A stretch of 64,000 nt of DNA, taken from Candidatus Poribacteria bacterium (GTDB taxonomy: Bacteria > Poribacteria > WGA-4E > WGA-3G). The notes under the pieces are model-generated. The model made no database searches. It saw nothing but the letters and a program-made list of their open reading frames with translations, and was not told where the DNA came from. The position numbers and the translations under genes are program-made. Location of the stretch: positions 62,001 through 126,000 of the forward strand of contig JAPPIG010000042.1 in assembly GCA_028820635.1 (NCBI GenBank), in the 5' to 3' direction. This document shows, in pieces, positions 42,323 to 52,623 of this stretch (positions are counted from its first letter, which is position 1; each line of letters starts with the position of its first letter).

Positions 42323-43933
42323 TTATTCTTCTATGAAACCACGCAGGCGATGGCTTCGGACAGGGTGGCGAAGTTTGCGGAGAGCTTTCGCCTCAATTTG
42401 GCGGATACGTTCTCGTGTGACATCAAAAACAACACCGACCTCTTCAAGCGTTTTTGGGTAACCGGTCGTAATGCAAAGTGCCTCAATCCGATCGCGTGTT
42501 GCTTCAGACAACAAAGGGGTAGCAGTATCGTCTTCAATCCCGAAGCGGAGGATGATTACCTCTCGTTCCCGTTCAGACAGATCTGCAAGTGCCTCTTGGA
42601 TACGTTCTTTGAGAATGCTAAGCTCAGCTTCTGTGGCTGGCGACAGCACACTCGCATCTTCAATAAAATCCCCTAATTGGCTGTCATCATCATCGTCTCC
42701 GATAGGGGTTTCCAATGAGACAGTTTCTGGTACAATCCTCAAAACTTCTCTGACTTTTTCTGCTGGAATTCCCATATCTTCAGCGATCTCTTCTGGTGTT
42801 GGTCGGCGACCTAAATCTTGGATGAGTGAACGCTCTGCTCGCCTAAGTTTATTGATTCTTTCATGCATGTGGACTGGAATACGGATGGTACGACCTTGGT
42901 CAGCAATGGCGCGGGTAATACTTTGACGTATCCACCACGTAGCATACGTGCTAAACTTAAAACCACGTTGATAATCAAACTTGTCTACTGCTCTCATCAA
43001 TCCTATATTACCTTCCTGAATAAGATCAAGGAATTCAAGTCCCGGTGCTTGGTATCTGTACTTCTTTGCGATACTGACAACTAACCTGAGATTGGCTTCA
43101 ACAATCGCCATTTTTGCATCTTGGGCATTGGTTTCGCCGGCACAAATCTGATTGGTAATAGCTTGGAGAGAATCGCGAGAGATACCAATTGTATTGAGGT
43201 ATTGTTGAATCTCGCGTTGATAGCGGACGATGTTAATATATGCCTCTTTTGCAGCAACCGTTTTGAAATTATGGGTTTTGGAGTTTAGCCTTCCGTTGAA
43301 CCACTCTTGCGGGAGTTTATGTCGTTTTTGGAGGCGTGCAATTTCTTGTTCCCGGTCAGCAATATTCCGTTCAACCTCTTTAACCTGTCCTGATATTTTG
43401 CTAATTTCTTCGCGGTCAATCCTCAATTGCTCAAGGTGTTTAACGAAGTTTGCATAACTTCCGACTGTTTCAAATTCCACAACTGAATTATTCTTAGCCG
43501 CTTCTTTGGCAGCAAGCAGATATTCTAATTCTAAAGTTTCGATGACTCGCATCGTCTTTTCAACTTTTTCGCGAAGTTTACGCTCCTTATCACGAGTTGA
43601 GCTGCTTGAAACTTGCATATCAATAATATCAGATGCTCGTTTTTTAGCAATAATGATTTTATAGAGAAGTTTTCGCACCTCTGCTACCGCAAGTCGCGTA
43701 GTAAAAGTTGCAGCCTGTGCCTGGCGGAGTCCCATCTCAATTTGCTGAGATAATTCTATCTCTTTTTCTTTATCTATCAACGGGACTTTCCCCATGTCAC
43801 GTAAATAAACTTTAATCAGATCTTCACGTTCACTGATTTCCCCTGGAACGAATTCCATAAAGTCATCAAATTCAACTTGATCCGCGTTTTCGGATTCATT
43901 AAAATCAAGTGGGTATGTATTGTCTAATTCCAC
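42323..43933 (-). CDS. rpoD: Primary sigma factor RpoD with an insertion in region 4
   Basis: 536 residues. Region 1.2 (~38-70, [20 protein letters not shown]), region 2 (~275-345: [60 protein letters not shown]), region 3 (~345-430, [20 protein letters not shown]), and region 4 (~440-536, [20 protein letters not shown]). It directs RNA polymerase to housekeeping promoters; region 2.4 and 4.2 motifs fit -10/-35 recognition like the consensus promoter found at 32201. Region 1.1 is reduced to a short acidic N-terminus. A ~23-residue insert (470-492, [20 protein letters not shown]...) separates regions 4.1 and 4.2. Follows dnaG, as in the classical macromolecular-synthesis operon. Confidence 0.95.
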   Translation of the reverse strand: MELDNTYPLDFNESENADQVEFDDFMEFVPGEISEREDLIKVYLRDMGKVPLIDKEKEIELSQQIEMGLRQAQAATFTTRLAVAEVRKLLYKIIIAKKRASDIIDMQVSSSSTRDKERKLREKVEKTMRVIETLELEYLLAAKEAAKNNSVVEFETVGSYANFVKHLEQLRIDREEISKISGQVKEVERNIADREQEIARLQKRHKLPQEWFNGRLNSKTHNFKTVAAKEAYINIVRYQREIQQYLNTIGISRDSLQAITNQICAGETNAQDAKMAIVEANLRLVVSIAKKYRYQAPGLEFLDLIQEGNIGLMRAVDKFDYQRGFKFSTYATWWIRQSITRAIADQGRTIRIPVHMHERINKLRRAERSLIQDLGRRPTPEEIAEDMGIPAEKVREVLRIVPETVSLETPIGDDDDDSQLGDFIEDASVLSPATEAELSILKERIQEALADLSEREREVIILRFGIEDDTATPLLSEATRDRIEALCITTGYPKTLEEVGVVFDVTRERIRQIEAKALRKLRHPVRSHRLRGFIEE

Positions 43934-44054
43934 CAGTCAGTTCTCCTTTTCATGTTGTGAATTCTTTGGGCTATTCTCTTTCTTTACACTTTTGTGCTTG
44001 TACTTAAATTTACTGAGCAAGCAGTACCATCAATTTGACAATTATACAAGTTCC

Positions 44055-44612
44055 CTAAGTGTTGAGATCGTCGTTTCCTTCTGCTGAAGCGATAGCACGG
44101 GAAATACTTTGACGTACCCACCAAGTAACGTAAGTGTTAAACTGAAAACCGCCTTGATAATCAAAGTTATCAATAGCTTTCATTAAACCGATGTTGGCTT
44201 CCTGAATCAGATCGAAAAATTCACGACCTTGAGCTTCTTTCCCATATTTCTTAACGATGCTAACGACCAGCCTCAGATTTGCTTTTACAATCGCCATTTT
44301 GGCATCTTGGGCATTATTAATTATGCTGGAATCTATCTGTTTCGTAATATTTTGTAGCTTGTCGCGAGAGATGCAGAAAGTATTAATGTGTTGTTTAATT
44401 TCGTTCTGATTGCGAGCAATCTTGAGATATGCTTGCTTAACAGCATCTGTTTCAAATTCGTGGGTTTCAGCGTTAAATTCCCTATCAAACCATTCTGCAG
44501 GAATGTTATGTTCCTTCACAAGACGTGAAATTTCCTCTTCGCGTTCATTAATATTACGTTCAACTTCTTTAAACTGAAAATCAAGCGGATGTGCATTTCC
44601 CAAATCCATCAT
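44055..44612 (-). CDS. Truncated RpoD paralogue containing only sigma region 2
   Basis: 185 residues. After a short leader ([12 protein letters not shown]) like that of RpoD, it jumps straight to the segment equivalent to RpoD ~168-325 ([15 protein letters not shown]... [60 protein letters not shown]) and ends. Regions 1.2, 3 and 4 are missing. The ATG overlaps the dnaG stop (TAATG) after a GGAG site, so translation is coupled to primase; a second ATG follows at 44609. The intact frame argues for a functional product, for example a core-polymerase-binding competitor, or a very recent decay. It lies 121 nt upstream of rpoD. Confidence 0.75.
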   Translation of the reverse strand: MMDLGNAHPLDFQFKEVERNINEREEEISRLVKEHNIPAEWFDREFNAETHEFETDAVKQAYLKIARNQNEIKQHINTFCISRDKLQNITKQIDSSIINNAQDAKMAIVKANLRLVVSIVKKYGKEAQGREFFDLIQEANIGLMKAIDNFDYQGGFQFNTYVTWWVRQSISRAIASAEGNDDLNT

Positions 44613-46480
44613 TAGTTCTCCTTCTCAATATTTTCAGTAATTTGAGGGGTATCCGTATCTTCGTCAGACTGTGAAGAATTTCCTGTCTGTTCAAGGAGGT
44701 CTTTTTGTACAAAAGCACGCCTTTGGTTTGATAAGTCTACAAGTTCTTTTAGTTTTTCAATATCATCCTCTCCCTCTGCAAGAGCGTTTGATCGGATACG
44801 TTGTTCAACTTCTTGTAATATGAAACTTTTTAGTTTCCTGAGACATCCTTCAATTCTGGCATGGGGGTTAGGAATGTTCTTTTTCCTGATAAGTGCGTTG
44901 GAAATTATGTTCTTAAGGGTTTCGTCCTCACAGGTGTTAAGGATGTGTTGTATATCAACGTTTTCTTCGTTCTCACTGGCATCCCAAAGCAGTTGCATAA
45001 CGTTTGCGAGGCGTGGATTTGTTATTTCTTGGTAGTGTAGCAATGTTTTAACTTTGGAAATCAGTTCGGGAACTTGGATTAAAACTTGGACTAATTGCCA
45101 TTCAATTTGTTCGCGTGGGGACAACTTCTTTGAGGTTGTTTTTTGACTCGGTGCGTTACGATGTGTTGTGTTTTCTTTCAACCCTAAATCTCGCAATTCC
45201 CGCCAAAGTAATCCTTCCTCAATTTCAAGTTCCTTTACAGCGTATTTTACGTATTCTGTTCGTTCGACTCGGTTTTTGATATTCACAAGTATCGCACTAA
45301 TATCTTTGACAACCTGCGTTTTGACATCAGGACGTCGGATATTCTTTTCTTGTATTGCGGATTGTATTTGAAATTCAATTAGGTTTATCGCTTTATCGAT
45401 TAGTTCACTAAAAGCATCCGCGCCGTTCTGCTTGACATAGGAATCTGGATCATCACCTTTCGGCATGAGGGCAATCCGCACACGAATCTCTTCACCGATG
45501 AGTCTATGCAACCCACGTTGTGCTGCTTGCAATCCAGATGCGTCACCATCAAAAACGATGACAACTTCAGGCGTATACCTTTTCAGTAACGCTGCATGTT
45601 CCTCGCTTAAAGATGTGCCTGATGAGGCTATGACGTTTTCAATCCCATGTTGATGTAGCATCAAGACATCCATATACCCTTCTACAAGAATGGCAGACTG
45701 CTTTCTGGATATAGATTGTCTCGCTTTATCAAGATTGAAAAGAATTCTGCTTTTGTCGTATAGTACCGTTGTGGGGGAATTTAGATATTTCGGTTGATGT
45801 TCATCAGACAACGCACGACCACCAAATCCGACTGGCCCGCCTTGTGCATTGTAAATTGGAAATAGTATTCGATTCCAAAAACGGTCTTGAGGACCTTGAT
45901 CTTCATTTTTAATCAATCCAGCATCAACCAATTGCTGCACTGTCCAACCTTCATGAGTTGCTGCTTTTACCAAATCGCGCCTCTGTTGTTTCGCGTAACC
46001 GAGTTGGAACAGTTGATTAGTTTGTGAATTCACACCGCGGTTTTTGAGATACTCACGAGCGTGTTGGCTGTGTTGACCTGTGCGCAGTAGTTCGTGGTAG
46101 TATTTCACTGCAAACCTATTAAGTTCACTTAAGTCATTGATTAGTTTTTGTCGGGCACTGGATTTTGCATCTCGTGTCGGCAACGAAACATTCGCCCGAT
46201 CTGCGAGCCATTCAATCGCCTCAATAAAAGTTTTCCCTTCATGTTTTTGCAGGAAATGAATGACATTACCACCTGTTTGGCATCCAAAACAGTAGAATAT
46301 CTGTTTTTCTGGTGACACTGAAAAAGAAGGCGTCTTTTCTTCGTGAAATGGACAGAGTGCTTGGTAGTTTCGTCCAGCTTGTTTGAGTGCAACACCAGAT
46401 TCAGAAATTACGTCTACGATATTATTCTGTGTCCGAATTTCCTCAATCGTTTCGGGTGGTATATAGTTTCTTGTTGCCAT
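44612..46480 (-). CDS. dnaG: DNA primase
   Basis: 622 residues. DnaG makes RNA primers for chromosome replication. The CHC2 zinc finger is C43, H46, C64, C67 ([23 protein letters not shown]). The primase core follows with the TOPRIM domain ([46 protein letters not shown]). The C-terminal ~180 residues are helical and would form the helicase-binding domain. The gene lies between mutS2 and the truncated sigma gene, transcribed toward rpoD. Confidence 0.95.
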   Translation of the reverse strand: MATRNYIPPETIEEIRTQNNIVDVISESGVALKQAGRNYQALCPFHEEKTPSFSVSPEKQIFYCFGCQTGGNVIHFLQKHEGKTFIEAIEWLADRANVSLPTRDAKSSARQKLINDLSELNRFAVKYYHELLRTGQHSQHAREYLKNRGVNSQTNQLFQLGYAKQQRRDLVKAATHEGWTVQQLVDAGLIKNEDQGPQDRFWNRILFPIYNAQGGPVGFGGRALSDEHQPKYLNSPTTVLYDKSRILFNLDKARQSISRKQSAILVEGYMDVLMLHQHGIENVIASSGTSLSEEHAALLKRYTPEVVIVFDGDASGLQAAQRGLHRLIGEEIRVRIALMPKGDDPDSYVKQNGADAFSELIDKAINLIEFQIQSAIQEKNIRRPDVKTQVVKDISAILVNIKNRVERTEYVKYAVKELEIEEGLLWRELRDLGLKENTTHRNAPSQKTTSKKLSPREQIEWQLVQVLIQVPELISKVKTLLHYQEITNPRLANVMQLLWDASENEENVDIQHILNTCEDETLKNIISNALIRKKNIPNPHARIEGCLRKLKSFILQEVEQRIRSNALAEGEDDIEKLKELVDLSNQRRAFVQKDLLEQTGNSSQSDEDTDTPQITENIEKEN

Positions 46481-46531
46481 GAGAAGACCTCTAAATCAAC
46501 ATGTTGACTATTTCAGAAGAAAACTATCAAG

Positions 46532-48970
46532 TTATTCTTTGAATTTAACGACAGTAACACCCTCTCCACCTTCACTATGGGGAGCGTATTGATAATTAGC
46601 GACGTGTGGATTCGTGTCTAATACCTCGTGAACCGCGCTACGTAATGCCCCAGTACCCTTTCCGTGCAGAATTCTCACAGTTAATAATCCTGCAAGGTAG
46701 GCATCGTCCAGATATTTGTCCGTAATGTCTAATCCTTCTTTAACAAGCATGCCATGTATACACAACTCCTCTTGAACTGAATTTGCTTTGTTATACTGCA
46801 TTTCCAGAACAGAAGCAGTGAGATTTTGCGACTCTTTTTTCGGCACAACATTGTCAATATCGTTATAAGAAAGATTCATCTGCATACTGCCAACTCGGAC
46901 CTGTAAAGGCGTACTACCATGTTTGTCAATAGCGGTAACCTGCCCAAATCGATTCAACTTTATTATTCGGACTTTGTCACCAACCTTGACAGAGAGTTTG
47001 TTTTTCTTGGTTTGTTTTTCGGGCGGGTCGGGTTTGAGTTGTTTTTTGGCGGTTTCAATTTTTGTGAATGCTTCGCGGATACTGGCTTTAGAGGCTTGCT
47101 CACGACGGATGTCTGCTACTACGTTGTCTACTGTTCGGCGAGCTGTAGATACTATTTCCAGCGCTTCTTTTTCAGCGTCTTGTAGACGGGTTTGTTGTTC
47201 TTTTTCAAATGTATCAATTAACTCTTTATGTTTCTGATATTCTGTTTCAGCGAGACGAATTTTTTCATGGAGTTGTTCACGTTCGGTATCCAATTCCCGT
47301 TGTGTTTGTTGTAGTTGGATGAGTAGGTCTTCCACAGCGATGTTATTATTTCCCAAGTTGCTTTCTGCGTCAGCGAGGATACGGGAAGGGAGTCCTAATT
47401 GTTCGGCGATTTTCAGTGCATTACTACTTCCAGGAACACCTATCTTCAAACGGTAAGTCGGTTTTAATGTGCTCCAATCAAATTCCATTGAAGCGTTTTC
47501 CATGTTATTTTGTGTGTGGGTATAAGCCTTAAGCGCACCATAATGTGTCGTAACGATCGTACTAACATTCCGTTCGCTCAACCAAGCCAAGATCGCCATA
47601 CCGAGTGCCGTTCCTTCAGTCGGGTCGGTGCCCGCTCCGATCTCGTCCAATAGAACAAGAGTATGTGCGGATCCAGAGTCCTCAATTGCGTTCAGCATTT
47701 CAGCAATCTTCGTGATATGTGAGGAAAAGGTGCTAAGACTCTGTTCTATGTTCTGATCGTCACCTATATCGGCAAATATGTGATTAAAAATCGGGAGTTT
47801 GCTACCACTTGCTGCTGGAATATGTAACCCAGATTGTGCCATCAAACACAATAGCCCTACCGTTTTTAACACAACAGTTTTTCCACCCGTATTCGGACCT
47901 GTGATGACAAGTGTCCTGAAACTTTTGCCAACGCGTACATCTGTCGGAACAACCCGTGTAGGTTGTCTATGTTTTGGTTTGGCTGGTTCTGATATTTTTT
48001 GTTTTTGGGACTGAGAATTCGCTCGGACTTGGAATTCCAGGAGAGGGTGTCGCGCTTCAGAAAGGTTCACAACACCGTTCGCATTCAATTTAGGTTCAAC
48101 GGCATTCAATTCATGGCTAAATCGAGCTTTGGCATTTAGGAAGTCAAGTTCAGCAAGGAGATTAAGAGCAGATTCAAAATCATCTATCCGTTCACGTATT
48201 CGGTCAGTTAGATCCAACAGAATCTTACGAATCTCTCGATTTTCAGCTTCAACTGCCTCATGAAGGGCATTGTTCATTTCAACTATTGACAAAGGTTCCA
48301 TAAAATAGGTCGCACCACTGGTGGATTGACCTTGAACAACGCCGCTAAAAAAAGGCCTCGCATCTTGTTTGATAGGTATTACATAACGATTGTTTCTAAA
48401 GGTAATGACCGATTCCTGAATTGATTTTTGATGGTCGGGGGAGCGGAGGATCGCTTCTAATTTTTGATGAATGTTTTCACGGGATTTGATAAGTTTACGA
48501 CGAATAGCACGTAACTCGGAACTTGCACGGTCTAAGACAGTTCCTTCAGGACTAATACAATACGATATAATTTTAACGATTTCGTCAAAGACAGGCAGCG
48601 AATCTACTATATACAATAGTCGTGGAAAGTCTTCACGATCCTGATTATTAAATTTCTTTTTTATTTGGGATGGTAGTTCTGCTACCTTTACAACATTTAA
48701 GAACGCCTCCGGTTCTAAGATAGCACCAGAAATAGAGGCTTGTCGAAGTATCTGACCAATATCTGTTAATCCATTCAGCGGAATATCACCGGACTGTTGC
48801 TGAAAAGTTTTCACTTCAGTACATAATTTCAATAAATTACGTACTATGTCCAGTGAATCAGAGGGAGCAAGTTTATCTACCCGCGCATTTCCTAACTCAG
48901 AAACCGTATACCTTTTTAATAGGTTTTTGAGTTTATCGAATTCTAAGGCTGTTTCCACGTTGGGCAGCAT
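46532..48970 (-). CDS. mutS2: Endonuclease MutS2
   Basis: 812 residues. MutS2 proteins suppress recombination or rescue stalled ribosomes. The N-terminal coiled-coil clamp region is followed by the ATPase with Walker A GPNTGGKT (~358-365), Walker B LVLLDEIGAGTDPTEG and a TTHYGALKAY motif. A second coiled coil lies at ~560-650. The C-terminal Smr domain (~735-812) has the HGM...LHGKGTGALR signature needed for nuclease activity. No mismatch-recognition domain I is present, separating it from MutS. Upstream of dnaG on the same strand with a 51-nt gap. Confidence 0.95.
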   Translation of the reverse strand: MLPNVETALEFDKLKNLLKRYTVSELGNARVDKLAPSDSLDIVRNLLKLCTEVKTFQQQSGDIPLNGLTDIGQILRQASISGAILEPEAFLNVVKVAELPSQIKKKFNNQDREDFPRLLYIVDSLPVFDEIVKIISYCISPEGTVLDRASSELRAIRRKLIKSRENIHQKLEAILRSPDHQKSIQESVITFRNNRYVIPIKQDARPFFSGVVQGQSTSGATYFMEPLSIVEMNNALHEAVEAENREIRKILLDLTDRIRERIDDFESALNLLAELDFLNAKARFSHELNAVEPKLNANGVVNLSEARHPLLEFQVRANSQSQKQKISEPAKPKHRQPTRVVPTDVRVGKSFRTLVITGPNTGGKTVVLKTVGLLCLMAQSGLHIPAASGSKLPIFNHIFADIGDDQNIEQSLSTFSSHITKIAEMLNAIEDSGSAHTLVLLDEIGAGTDPTEGTALGMAILAWLSERNVSTIVTTHYGALKAYTHTQNNMENASMEFDWSTLKPTYRLKIGVPGSSNALKIAEQLGLPSRILADAESNLGNNNIAVEDLLIQLQQTQRELDTEREQLHEKIRLAETEYQKHKELIDTFEKEQQTRLQDAEKEALEIVSTARRTVDNVVADIRREQASKASIREAFTKIETAKKQLKPDPPEKQTKKNKLSVKVGDKVRIIKLNRFGQVTAIDKHGSTPLQVRVGSMQMNLSYNDIDNVVPKKESQNLTASVLEMQYNKANSVQEELCIHGMLVKEGLDITDKYLDDAYLAGLLTVRILHGKGTGALRSAVHEVLDTNPHVANYQYAPHSEGGEGVTVVKFKE

Positions 48971-49124
48971 TGGTCTAACCTTCTTTCTCTTGCTATGATG
49001 GTCTAAATAAAAGTTATCTCATAAGTGAAGCTGCGAGGCTTACAAACCCTGCTTCAATATATCAGGAGTTCTGTCAAATAAATATGAGATAGAATTAAGA
49101 ATAGAAAGGAAAATATAAAGATCC

Positions 49125-49146
49125 TGCGGCTTCAGAAGTGCCGCAT
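49125..49146 (-). terminator. Possible terminator after the propeller gene
   Basis: TGCGGC / GCCGCA stem just beyond the stop at 49154, followed on the minus strand by a T-rich but interrupted tract. Weak. Confidence 0.4.
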
Positions 49147-49153
49147 AAATATG

Positions 49154-50170
49154 TTATCTCAAAGTACGTTTGACATCCCCCCAAGTTGTAGTTAATTTCT
49201 GTTTGGGTTCAACAGGAAGCACTTCATGTTTCCACCAGGAAATTGCAAAAATGCTTCCTTCCACTTCAAATAATTGTTCTGTTTTTCCGGTAAGAAGATC
49301 GTGCAAATAGAACGCTCCCCACCGAGAGAAGATAATCGATTGACCATCAAATGACCAATCTGTCCACATGCCGGTCTGCTTATCAACATCAAAGAGGGGT
49401 TTTATGGCTCGCGTTTCAACATCAATTGTAGACATTGTGTCAAATTCTCTGTTCCATCTACGGAACAAAATTTTCGTGCCATCAGGCGACCAAACAGGGT
49501 ACAAATCAATATTTAATTCAGTTAATATTTCTATCTCTTTTGTTTCAAGGTCTAACAGGTAGAGTTGATCTAATCCACCGGGTCTTTCAAGTGAAAACGC
49601 AAGTTGTCTACTGTTCGGTGCCCAAGAGATTCCCCAGAAAAAGAAGGACCTACCAATGTGTGGTATCGCGGTCACTGCTTCCATTTCACCTGTTTCAATA
49701 TCAAGTACCCAAACCTGATTTTCTTGTTGTTGCTGTTCGCGCGTCCATCCGTTAAAAGCAAGTTTCTTTCCATTCGGTGAAACAGCTAAAAATCTATAAG
49801 TGCCGCTAATCTCTGTAAGTAGTGTTTTATTTTTAGGGTTGTTAATATCAATTGAAAAGATATGTGATTGTGTGTCGGCACGTTGAATAAAATAGAGCGT
49901 GTCGCCTTCTGGTCCCCATGCAGGATACATTCCAGATTGATTCAAAGGCGTTGTCTTGAAGTCCCCATTTTCGGTGAAGGTCGTCATGTGGAGATTGAAA
50001 TCTAATCTTCCAAGTTTGTTGTTAAACCCAGAAACAGCATAAGCAATACGTCCCGTGGGTGCTGCATCTACTGTGATAGGCAAACAGAGAAAGACTAAAA
50101 TTAGTCCAAAACTTATCCGTTTTCCTATTTCAATAGTCCTAACAAGCAAATGACGTTTTCTATCTTTCAT
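49154..50170 (-). CDS. Secreted PD40 beta-propeller protein (TolB-like)
   Basis: 338 residues from the ATG at 50170, with GAGGA about 7 nt upstream. It starts 1 nt after the stop of the TPR gene, so the two are an operon. A signal anchor (ISFGLILVFLCLPITVDA) is preceded by a long basic n-region. About six blades follow (YPAWGPEGDTLYFI, LAVSPNGKKLAFN, ISWAPNSRQLAFS, YPVWSPDGTKILFRR, TDWSFDGQSIIFS). The C-terminus is LPVEPKQKLTTTWGDVKRTL plus R, the shared tail motif. Distant paralogue of the other propellers. Function unknown. Confidence 0.8.
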   Translation of the reverse strand: MKDRKRHLLVRTIEIGKRISFGLILVFLCLPITVDAAPTGRIAYAVSGFNNKLGRLDFNLHMTTFTENGDFKTTPLNQSGMYPAWGPEGDTLYFIQRADTQSHIFSIDINNPKNKTLLTEISGTYRFLAVSPNGKKLAFNGWTREQQQQENQVWVLDIETGEMEAVTAIPHIGRSFFFWGISWAPNSRQLAFSLERPGGLDQLYLLDLETKEIEILTELNIDLYPVWSPDGTKILFRRWNREFDTMSTIDVETRAIKPLFDVDKQTGMWTDWSFDGQSIIFSRWGAFYLHDLLTGKTEQLFEVEGSIFAISWWKHEVLPVEPKQKLTTTWGDVKRTLR

Positions 50171-50171
50171 T

Positions 50172-51317
50172 TTATTCCTCTTTTCCAGCAATCGTGAGAC
50201 GGTCATAATTGAGGCGAGCACGTTCATACAGTTCACGATTTAAGCCGTATGCATCGAATTCCAAAATTCGGTCATAGGTATTTAATGCCGCACTTTGGTA
50301 TCCAGATTTTTCAGTTTTACGTGCTGATTCGACACCATTAATAAATGTAGTTGCGGCTTCCTCAAAATTTCGTATGCGTTTTCGCACATCCGACAACAAC
50401 CCGCCTCCCGTATCTTTTTCGACCTTATATGCTCGAATTGTATCAGTATATGTGACAAGCGATTGAAAATAGAGTTCTTCCGATTCCATGTGCTCCGCTT
50501 TTGTGAGTTCTAAAGGTTCCTCAATAACTGTGATTACCTCTTTTGCTTCATTTATCAGTTCAGTACTTCTCTGCTCAATTCCGGCATTAAGCGTTTGCTG
50601 AAATTCGTCTATAATCGTCATATAAGATGTCTTTGCATCTTCTACTGCGTTTAATTTTTCATGACAAAGTGCTTGATTGTACTTGGCACTGGTAAGAACA
50701 AACTGGCGAATTTCAGGTGCAAGTTCGGGGGTGTTTGGAAACGCTCTCGCCTCATAAGCTGAAATCGCGTTTGCGTAGTCTCCTTCTTGTTCGAAACAGT
50801 TGCCTACTGCCTTTTGCGCATACATTGCATAAATCTGATTTTCAGATTTATGCGTTTCTACAATTTCTTCAAATTGTGCACGTGCTTCGGCATATTTGCC
50901 TTGATAATAGAGACTTTTAGCGTAATTATACCGTGCTTTGTCAGCTAAGGGCGTATTCGGATATTTCTCAAAAACTAACTGTAATTTTTCTTCAGCATTT
51001 TCAAAGGTGACTTTTTCAGACTTTGCTTCGTCTTCAGTGTCATCTTCACTTTCGCTCGGTGCAGAAACATCTAAGAAACTTTTTTCAGCTTCTTTATACG
51101 TTTCCGTAGCATTAGAAAGGTTCGCAGCAGCTTCAGCGTATGTTTTCTCCTGATTTTGGGTGTAGACTAAATAACCTACCACCCCAATAATGACAATTGC
51201 AAGCGTTATGCTAATGCTTAAGACATTATTCTTCAGAAAAGAGTAACAGTTTAGAACTAAGTCAATAAACTTATCTTCTTGGATTTCTTCTTTTCTCAAT
51301 CGAGTATTTTGCGCCAT
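50172..51317 (-). CDS. Membrane-anchored TPR protein
   Basis: 381 residues. A single transmembrane helix at ~34-53 (ISITLAIVIIGVVGYLVYTQ) is followed by an alanine and glutamate-rich coiled coil and TPR-type helices (NTPLADKARYNYAKSLYYQG, KYAEARAQFEEIVETH, GDYANAISAYEARAFP). The layout matches YfgM or YbgF-like periplasmic TPR proteins, which act as envelope chaperones or scaffolds. GAGGAAA precedes the ATG. It is the first gene of an operon with the propeller protein at 49154; the two may work together in the periplasm. Confidence 0.75.
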   Translation of the reverse strand: MAQNTRLRKEEIQEDKFIDLVLNCYSFLKNNVLSISITLAIVIIGVVGYLVYTQNQEKTYAEAAANLSNATETYKEAEKSFLDVSAPSESEDDTEDEAKSEKVTFENAEEKLQLVFEKYPNTPLADKARYNYAKSLYYQGKYAEARAQFEEIVETHKSENQIYAMYAQKAVGNCFEQEGDYANAISAYEARAFPNTPELAPEIRQFVLTSAKYNQALCHEKLNAVEDAKTSYMTIIDEFQQTLNAGIEQRSTELINEAKEVITVIEEPLELTKAEHMESEELYFQSLVTYTDTIRAYKVEKDTGGGLLSDVRKRIRNFEEAATTFINGVESARKTEKSGYQSAALNTYDRILEFDAYGLNRELYERARLNYDRLTIAGKEE

Positions 51318-51345
51318 GATTTCCTCGGTGTTTTCTTCGCATTCA

Positions 51346-51417
51346 AGCGGGTGACGGGAATTGAACCCGCGACCCTCAGCTTGGGAAGCTGACGCTCTAC
51401 CGCTGAGCTACACCCGC
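51346..51417 (-). tRNA. tRNA-Gly (CCC)
   Basis: Acceptor GCGGGTG/CACCCGC, D stem GCTC/GAGC, anticodon stem TCAGC/GCTGA with loop TTCCCAA (anticodon CCC), T loop TTCAATT, discriminator T as in bacterial glycine tRNAs. CCA not encoded. It lies 29 nt upstream of the TPR gene's start. Confidence 0.93.
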
Positions 51418-51584
51418 GCCCTTTAGACAATTATATCATATTTAAAAGGGAATTGTCAAGACAAAGATATGAAAACAAATATACAACGATATTCGTCCGC
51501 TTCTGACAATTGAATTCTTACTACGTGTTGGGTCTAATCAAATTTTTGGTTTTCATAACATTATTGCCAAGACAACACAATATT

Positions 51585-51623
51585 TTAAGACAACGAAAGA
51601 CGGGCAATCTATTTACCCGCCTT
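51585..51623 (-). terminator. Terminator of the peroxiredoxin gene
   Basis: On the minus strand AAGGCGGGTAA pairs with TTGCCCGTCTT (two G-T pairs) around a 5-nt loop, followed by TTCGTTGTCTT. Lies 28 nt after the stop. Confidence 0.6.
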
Positions 51624-51650
51624 CGTAGTTGTTAGATACAGAATTGTTGC

Positions 51651-52115
51651 TCATAGTTTGTCAAGTTCGTTTAGGACTTGTTCTGCGGTCAGTGTATTAT
51701 CTGGTGGTGCATCTTCAATGTGTCTGAAGGCAATTTTACCTGTTTCATCAACGATAAAAACACCGCGGGTCGTTATACCGACTTCTTCAAGTGCCATGCC
51801 ATATTGTTTTGAGACTTCAAGATTCATGTCTGAGAGGAGTGGAAAACTGACGCCACCGAGTGCTTCACTCCATGCTTTGTGGGCAAACGTTGAGTCGCGA
51901 TTGATAGCAATCACATCTGCACCTTTAGCGCGAATAGCGTCTAAGTTCTCATTAAAATCTGGAACTTGTTCTGAACACACAGGCGAAAAATCAAGCGGAT
52001 AAAAAAGAATTACCAACTTTTTCCCCTCAAAATCAGCCAAATTAACATCTGTATCTTCCTGACCTGTAGACCCTGATAAACTAAAATCTGGAGCAGCTTT
52101 TCCTATTTCTGCCAT
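51651..52115 (-). CDS. Peroxiredoxin (AhpC/TSA family, single cysteine)
   Basis: 154 residues. The thioredoxin-fold peroxidase reduces hydrogen and organic peroxides. The peroxidatic cysteine is C47 in PLDFSPVCSEQVPDF. It is the only cysteine in the protein, so there is no resolving cysteine on the chain and an AhpE-like 1-Cys mechanism is expected, with reduction by an external thiol. Other family motifs are GKKLVILFYP, GADVIAINRDS, SFPLLSDMN and GVFIVDETGKI. The first residues MAEIGKAAPDFSL are typical, supporting the start. Single gene with its own terminator. Confidence 0.9.
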   Translation of the reverse strand: MAEIGKAAPDFSLSGSTGQEDTDVNLADFEGKKLVILFYPLDFSPVCSEQVPDFNENLDAIRAKGADVIAINRDSTFAHKAWSEALGGVSFPLLSDMNLEVSKQYGMALEEVGITTRGVFIVDETGKIAFRHIEDAPPDNTLTAEQVLNELDKL

Positions 52116-52623
52116 TAAATACCTCCTACAGTAACTCGTGAAATGGTAACGTTTCTCTCCTTAAATGATACCACAAATTATGACGAAAACCAAATTAAAA
52201 TTGGTGAAAAAACATTGTCAAAAGTGTAATTTCAGATAGCTCCAATCATAAAATATGGTGAACTATAAAATATCGCCCTTAAAAAACTAATGTTCAACGC
52301 ATAATGACCACTTCCTTGCATAAATGAACACAATTGGCACAATAATTGCGCATCATTCTATATGCTGATAGCTGCTAACAAATCGGGATTCTTAATCTAT
52401 TAGGATATATTACTACAAATCAGCGATGCGAAACAAAGTCTGAGGTTATTGTTAGGTCTCAAAAAAATTATCTGATTTGTTATGTTAGCATTGGAAAAAT
52501 AAACACAACAATATACACATGTGGCTAATTTTCACTGTTTTGAAAAAATAGCAGTTGGCATAGATTAGCCAGATCGTAGTACATGCTAAAAAAGCATGGC
52601 ACGACAAATATGGAGATTTCAAA
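52116..52623. other. 508-bp divergent intergenic region
   Basis: AT-rich region between divergently transcribed genes. It must hold both promoters, but I cannot assign one with confidence, and I see no RNA gene or repeat. Confidence 0.5.
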
